Origin: Verrucomicrobiota bacterium
Lineage (GTDB): Bacteria > Verrucomicrobiota > Verrucomicrobiia > Limisphaerales > UBA9464
DNA: 64,000 nt
Direction of reading: 5' to 3'
Assembly (NCBI GenBank): GCA_947454705.1
Contig: CANGKZ010000022.1
Span: 16,809 to 80,808 of the forward strand
Part shown: piece by piece, positions 60,684 through 64,000 of the stretch
How the letters are laid out: the number at the start of each line of letters is the position of its first letter
How positions within the stretch are numbered: the stretch's first letter is position 1
The notes under the pieces: generated by a model
Databases searched by the model: none
Told to the model about the DNA's origin: nothing
What the model saw: the letters and a program-made list of their open reading frames with translations, nothing else
Made by a program: the position numbers and the translations under genes

Positions 60684-62132
60684 ATGAGACGCACCCTGCG
60701 ACCCCATCAACATCTCCCGCTTCTTTCGGTCGCGCTGTGGATGACCTTCAACGCCGCCGTGCCCGCGATCGCCGCCCAAGGCGCGGTTGCAACTGCCTCG
60801 CAGGCCTCAAAACCCGCACCCGCGTGGCCGACCGCCCCGTTGAGCCTGCAGTCGGTGCTCGAATTGGGCCTGCAACAAAGCCCCGCGATTCTCAAGGGAA
60901 AGCAGGACATCGAAGAAAGCCTTGGCGTGTCCGTGCAGCTCAAGTCCGCCGCCCTTCCCCAGGTCACTGCCAGTGGCGCGGTGAACTCGCTCGACAGCGG
61001 ACGCATTGAATCGGTTCCTTTCGGCGGAGCGGGTGGCATCAAATTCCAGAGCGATAAAAACTGGAACACCGCCATCCAGGTGTCGCAGCCGATCTATGCC
61101 GGCGGCCGCATCTCGGCCTCGCTCCGCAGCGCCAAGTGGACCCGCGAAGCCGCGCTCGCCAGCTACCAGGCCCTGGTGGAGGAAACGCTCCTCAACCTCC
61201 GCATCGCGTACAACGACGTGCTCCTCGCCTGGGAACAAATCCAGACGCAGGAAGCCTCGGTCAAACTGCTCGAACAGGAGCTCGGCGATGCCCGCCGACG
61301 TTTTGAAGCCGGCACCGTTCCCCGGTTCAACGTGCTTCGCGCCGAAGTCGAACTCGCCAGCGCCAAGCCCCGGTTGATCCGCGCCCGCAATGCGCATCGG
61401 ATCGCCAAGAACAATCTCGCCACGCAGCTCGGATGGAACATTCCGAACAACGGCGTCGAAGACATCCCGCTCCAGCTCTCCGGCAAACTCACCCGCAGCG
61501 AGAGCGACATTACCCTCGCCCAAGCCATCGGCCGGGCCCTCGCCAGCCGCCCCGAACTCACCGCCCTCCGCGCCCAGCAGTCGCTGCGCGATGAGGAAGT
61601 GGTCCAGGCCAAGTCGGCCCGACTCCCGGTGGTGTCGGCCTACGGCGGATGGGGATGGCAGAGCCGTACATTTACGGATGACTTCAGCGGGCACGTCGAT
61701 GGATGGAATGTCGGCGCCCGCGTGGACTGGTCGCTTTGGGACTCCGGTCTGACCAAGGGGAAGATCGATGCGGCGAAGGCACGTCGGCAAAAGGCCTCGA
61801 TTGAAACCGAGGACACCTCGCGCAAGATCGAGCTCGAAGTCCGGACCGCGCACTCCAACTTCCACGAAGCTGCGGAAGTGCTCGATTCACAAGCCCGCGT
61901 GATTGAACAAGCCGAGGAAGCCCTGCGGCTGGCCAACGCCCGCTCCGAAGCCGGAAGCGGGACCCAGCTCGACGTCCTGAGCGCGCAAACCTCCCTTACC
62001 GAGGCCCGCAGCACCTACGCGCAGGCCCTTCGGGACCATTCCGTCGCCTGGGCCCGTCTCGAACGCGCCATGGGTGCAGCCACCTTGTTGCGTACCAATT
62101 CTGAAACACCCGCCTCGAAGCCGACGAAATAA
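60684..62132 (+). CDS. TolC-type outer membrane efflux protein
   Basis: 482 residues. Signal peptide (LPLLSVALWMTFNAAVPAIA) followed by two OEP repeats of long helices (about 60-240 and 260-465), with SLQSVLELGLQQSPAILKGK opening the first, and internal repeats of the same kind such as LRIAYNDVLLAWEQIQTQEA and RTAHSNFHEAAEVLDSQARV. It forms a trimeric channel across the outer membrane. Last gene of the tripartite exporter. A REP-like hairpin at 62192 lies just downstream; no clear terminator was seen. Confidence 0.9.
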   Translation: MRRTLRPHQHLPLLSVALWMTFNAAVPAIAAQGAVATASQASKPAPAWPTAPLSLQSVLELGLQQSPAILKGKQDIEESLGVSVQLKSAALPQVTASGAVNSLDSGRIESVPFGGAGGIKFQSDKNWNTAIQVSQPIYAGGRISASLRSAKWTREAALASYQALVEETLLNLRIAYNDVLLAWEQIQTQEASVKLLEQELGDARRRFEAGTVPRFNVLRAEVELASAKPRLIRARNAHRIAKNNLATQLGWNIPNNGVEDIPLQLSGKLTRSESDITLAQAIGRALASRPELTALRAQQSLRDEEVVQAKSARLPVVSAYGGWGWQSRTFTDDFSGHVDGWNVGARVDWSLWDSGLTKGKIDAAKARRQKASIETEDTSRKIELEVRTAHSNFHEAAEVLDSQARVIEQAEEALRLANARSEAGSGTQLDVLSAQTSLTEARSTYAQALRDHSVAWARLERAMGAATLLRTNSETPASKPTK

Positions 62133-62191
62133 TCGGGACGCAGGCTTCCACACTGGCAACGACGGCGCTGGCGCTGGTCGTTGTGAAGTAT

Positions 62192-62213
62192 GGGCTGCGC
62201 GGCAGCGCAGCCC
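62192..62213. repeat. REP-like hairpin GGGCTGCGC-GGCA-GCGCAGCCC
   Basis: A perfect 9 bp inverted repeat with a 4 nt loop. No T-run follows, so it is more like a dispersed palindromic unit than a terminator, although it lies 60 bp after the TolC stop. Confidence 0.6.
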
Positions 62214-62287
62214 TGCCGACGAACGAAACGGAAGCGTTGCCACGCCGCGGGGCCAATTTCCCCTTCAACCCTTCAACTTTTTAACCC

Positions 62288-62477
62288 TTCAACCTAAAAG
62301 CGGCAGTTCGAACCGCAGATGGACGCAGATCAACGCAGATGGAGAGGGAGATAAGTCGTTTGATGCCCCTCCAATTCATAAACCTGCTGGGTGAGTCTCA
62401 ATTGCCTCCGTTCCGCGCATTCGAATCTGCGTTCATCTGCGGTTGTTTTTTCTCTCAACTGCCGTTTCCAGGTTCAA
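62288..62477. repeat. Dispersed inverted-repeat element, family I, full copy
   Basis: Left end TTCAACCTAAAAGCGGCAG (from 62288) and right end CTGCCGTTTCCAGGTTCAA (to 62477) are inverted. Inner arms are AACCGCAGATGGACGCAGAT and its mirror ATCTGCGTTCATCTGCGG. Core contains CCGCGCATTC, shared with the copies at 1741 and 37039. Length 190 bp. Confidence 0.8.
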
Positions 62478-62546
62478 CCAAGCAGCCCCAACTGAACGCT
62501 TTTCCCTTCCCCCCATCCGTCGGGAACCGCAGCCTTCCGGCCTGAA

Positions 62547-63818
62547 ATGAGTTCTTCGAAGAAGTCGCCGTTGCTGTTCATTTTTCTGACGGTGTTCATC
62601 GACCTGGTGGGCTTCGGCATCGTGCTGCCGCTGCTCCCCACGTACGCCCACAGTTTCCACGCCACCGGGCTCCAGGTGGGGGCCATCATGGCCGCCTACT
62701 CGGCGATGCAGTTTCTCTTCGCGCCCGCCTGGGGGGCGTGGAGCGACCGCGTGGGACGACGTCCCGTGCTCCTGCTCAGCACCGCCGGCGCCGCGCTGAG
62801 CTACGCGGTGTTTGCCTTCGGTTCCACGCTTACCGGTTCGACCGCCCTCTGGGTGATTTTCATTTCGCGTGTGTTTGCTGGCATTTGCGGCGCCAACCTG
62901 ACGGTGGCCCAGGCCTACATCGCCGACATCACCCCGCCTGAGGAAAGCGCCAAGCGGATGGGGCTGATCGGCATGGCGTTTGGACTCGGCTTCATCATTG
63001 GACCACTGGTTGCGCTCGCCGGCCAGGCCCTCATCGGACCCAGCGGACCGGGCTGGATTGCCTCCACGATTTGCGCCTCAAATTTGGTCTTCGCCTTCAC
63101 CAACCTTCCCGAGAGCTGGAAGCCCGGAAACAAACCCGCGGTGACCCGAAACCGGCGCGAAGGCGTGATGCACGTAATGCGTACTCCGGTGCTGGGATTC
63201 CTGGTGGTGGTCTTCTTCCTCGCCACCTTCGGATTCACCTGCTTCGAGAGCAACCTGGCCATCCTGGTCACACAAAACTTCCACCTCGACGACTCAGGCG
63301 CGCGCAAGGTCGGCGCGGTGCTGTTCTCCTTCGCGGGCATCATCGGGGCCTTCGTCCAAGGCGGACCGATCGGCAAGATCGTGAAGAAATTCGGCGAACC
63401 AAAATTGGTCGCCCTGAGCCTGCTGATCTTCGCCGTGGGGCTTCTCCCGATGCCCTGGTTGACCAGCCATGAACCGCTCGCCTGGAGCAGCCTGTTTTCG
63501 AGCGCCGGCGGATCCTGGCGGTTGTTGTTCCTGCTGGTGGCGTTGATTGCGATTGGATCGGGTCTGACCCGTCCGCCGTTGTTTGCGCTGCTGTCGCGAC
63601 TAGCCCCGGAGAACGAACGCGGACTCACCTTCGGAGTCGCGCAATCGGGCGCGAGTCTGGCCCGCATCATTGGACCGCTCTTTGCTGGATGGATGTACGA
63701 CCGTCATCCCAGCTGGCCGTACGTGACCTGCTCCGTGCTGGCCCTCGGAACGGGAATCCTCGCTTGGAATAAGCTGGTCCGCGGCGATGGAATTGCGCCC
63801 GTGCGGGCGGCCGCTTGA
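62547..63818 (+). CDS. MFS exporter, TetA/DHA1-like
   Basis: 423 residues, 12 predicted helices. Motif A GAWSDRVGRRPVLL after helix 2, motif C-like IGMAFGLGFIIGPLVALAGQ in helix 5, and DLVGFGIVLPLLP in helix 1 match the TetA/TCR1 drug:H+ antiporter branch. Substrate unknown; the family exports tetracyclines and other small molecules. It stands alone between two repeat blocks, with no regulator next to it. Confidence 0.9.
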   Translation: MSSSKKSPLLFIFLTVFIDLVGFGIVLPLLPTYAHSFHATGLQVGAIMAAYSAMQFLFAPAWGAWSDRVGRRPVLLLSTAGAALSYAVFAFGSTLTGSTALWVIFISRVFAGICGANLTVAQAYIADITPPEESAKRMGLIGMAFGLGFIIGPLVALAGQALIGPSGPGWIASTICASNLVFAFTNLPESWKPGNKPAVTRNRREGVMHVMRTPVLGFLVVVFFLATFGFTCFESNLAILVTQNFHLDDSGARKVGAVLFSFAGIIGAFVQGGPIGKIVKKFGEPKLVALSLLIFAVGLLPMPWLTSHEPLAWSSLFSSAGGSWRLLFLLVALIAIGSGLTRPPLFALLSRLAPENERGLTFGVAQSGASLARIIGPLFAGWMYDRHPSWPYVTCSVLALGTGILAWNKLVRGDGIAPVRAAA

Positions 63819-63830
63819 GGCGGTTTAAGG

Positions 63831-63876
63831 GTTGAAAAGTTGAAAAGTTGAAGGGTTGAAGGGTTGAAGGGTTAAA
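63831..63876. repeat. Tandem octamer array GTTGAA(A/G)(A/G)
   Basis: About six units: two GTTGAAAA, three GTTGAAGG and a final GTTAAAG. The same octamer appears singly in repeat families I and II (for example near 3280, 3840, 34500 and 62265). Confidence 0.85.
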
Positions 63877-63894
63877 GAGGCGGATTCGAACGCC

Positions 63895-64000
63895 ACTCGC
63901 CCACTCGCCCACTCGCCCACTCGCCCACTCGCCCACTCGCCCACTCGCCCACTCGCCCACTCGCCCACTCGCCCACTCGCCCACTCGCCCACTCGCCCAC
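63895..64000. repeat. Tandem octamer array ACTCGCCC
   Basis: At least 13 perfect units of an 8 bp repeat to the end of the window, without spacer or interruption. It continues beyond the window. Confidence 0.95.

Larger units (their letters stand above)
62133..62546. other. 414 bp repeat-filled gap before the MFS gene
   Basis: Contains a REP-like palindrome (62192-62213), octamers of TTCAACCC type (about 62262-62297) and a full copy of repeat family I (62288-62477). No ORF of protein-like composition. Confidence 0.7.

Noticed and set aside
63667..63984. Minus-strand ORF with GEWASGRV repeats
   Set aside because: It is the translation of the octamer array at 63895-64000; 24 bp (three units) encodes eight residues, hence the regular peptide.

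Overview
The window (about 60% G+C or higher by eye) looks like chromosomal DNA of a Verrucomicrobiota bacterium, probably of the Limisphaerales/Pedosphaera type. This is inferred from a large pseudopilin cassette resembling the Verru_Chthon cassette, an H-X9-DG type prepilin, a DUF5069 protein, a LysR/FmdB/RluA housekeeping mix, and several families of word-like intergenic repeats typical of this phylum. No rRNA, tRNA, CRISPR array, integrase, transposase or phage genes were seen.

Layout. 1-4810: end of a Gfo/Idh/MocA oxidoreductase, a small 2TM membrane protein, a PIG-L deacetylase converging on a GNAT acetyltransferase, a repeat-filled gap, and a PfkB sugar kinase. 4831-22675 (all minus strand): a BrnT/BrnA-like toxin-antitoxin pair, two GspG-like pseudopilins, four tightly coupled prepilin/PilX-type proteins and a 2804-residue secreted subtilisin-like protease with LamG, P-domain and PPC-like repeats. 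22841-28889 (minus): the pilus/secretion motor operon pilB-pilT-pilB-pilC, ending in a strong terminator. 29089-36727: a large coiled-coil membrane protein, FmdB, two membrane proteins, an RluA pseudouridine synthase, a LysR regulator, DUF5069 and a mercuric-reductase-like flavoprotein. 36728-37327 is a repeat island. 37328-48179: an H-X9-DG pseudopilin, a secreted and a cytoplasmic cyclophilin, a Nudix hydrolase, three tandem CNNM/CBS transport proteins, a fused RluA-RlmI rRNA-modifying protein and a CAAX-type membrane protease. 48400-56391: an unrecognised Gly/Pro-rich protein, a CusF-SCO fusion lipoprotein, a flippase-like membrane protein, a sugar isomerase, ribosomal protein S21, an esterase and a cation/proton antiporter. 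56496-62132: a TetR-controlled tripartite ABC exporter (permease, ferredoxin, ATPase, HlyD, TolC). 62547-63818: an MFS exporter, then tandem repeats running off the window.

How parts fit together. The motor genes and the pseudopilin/PilX/protease block lie next to each other on one strand and probably make and use one type IV pilus or type II-like secretion machine; the giant protease at the end of the block is a natural candidate cargo or surface product. The TetR block is a self-regulated efflux unit with a palindromic operator over its promoter. Intergenic DNA carries two composite repeat families (each with at least two alignable copies here), palindromic REP-like units and four 7-8 bp tandem arrays.

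The features most worth following up are the pseudopilin-protease block, the protease's P domain that seems to be split by a LamG-containing insertion, the ferredoxin inside the efflux operon, the CNNM triplet, the two gene fusions and the MITE-like repeats.
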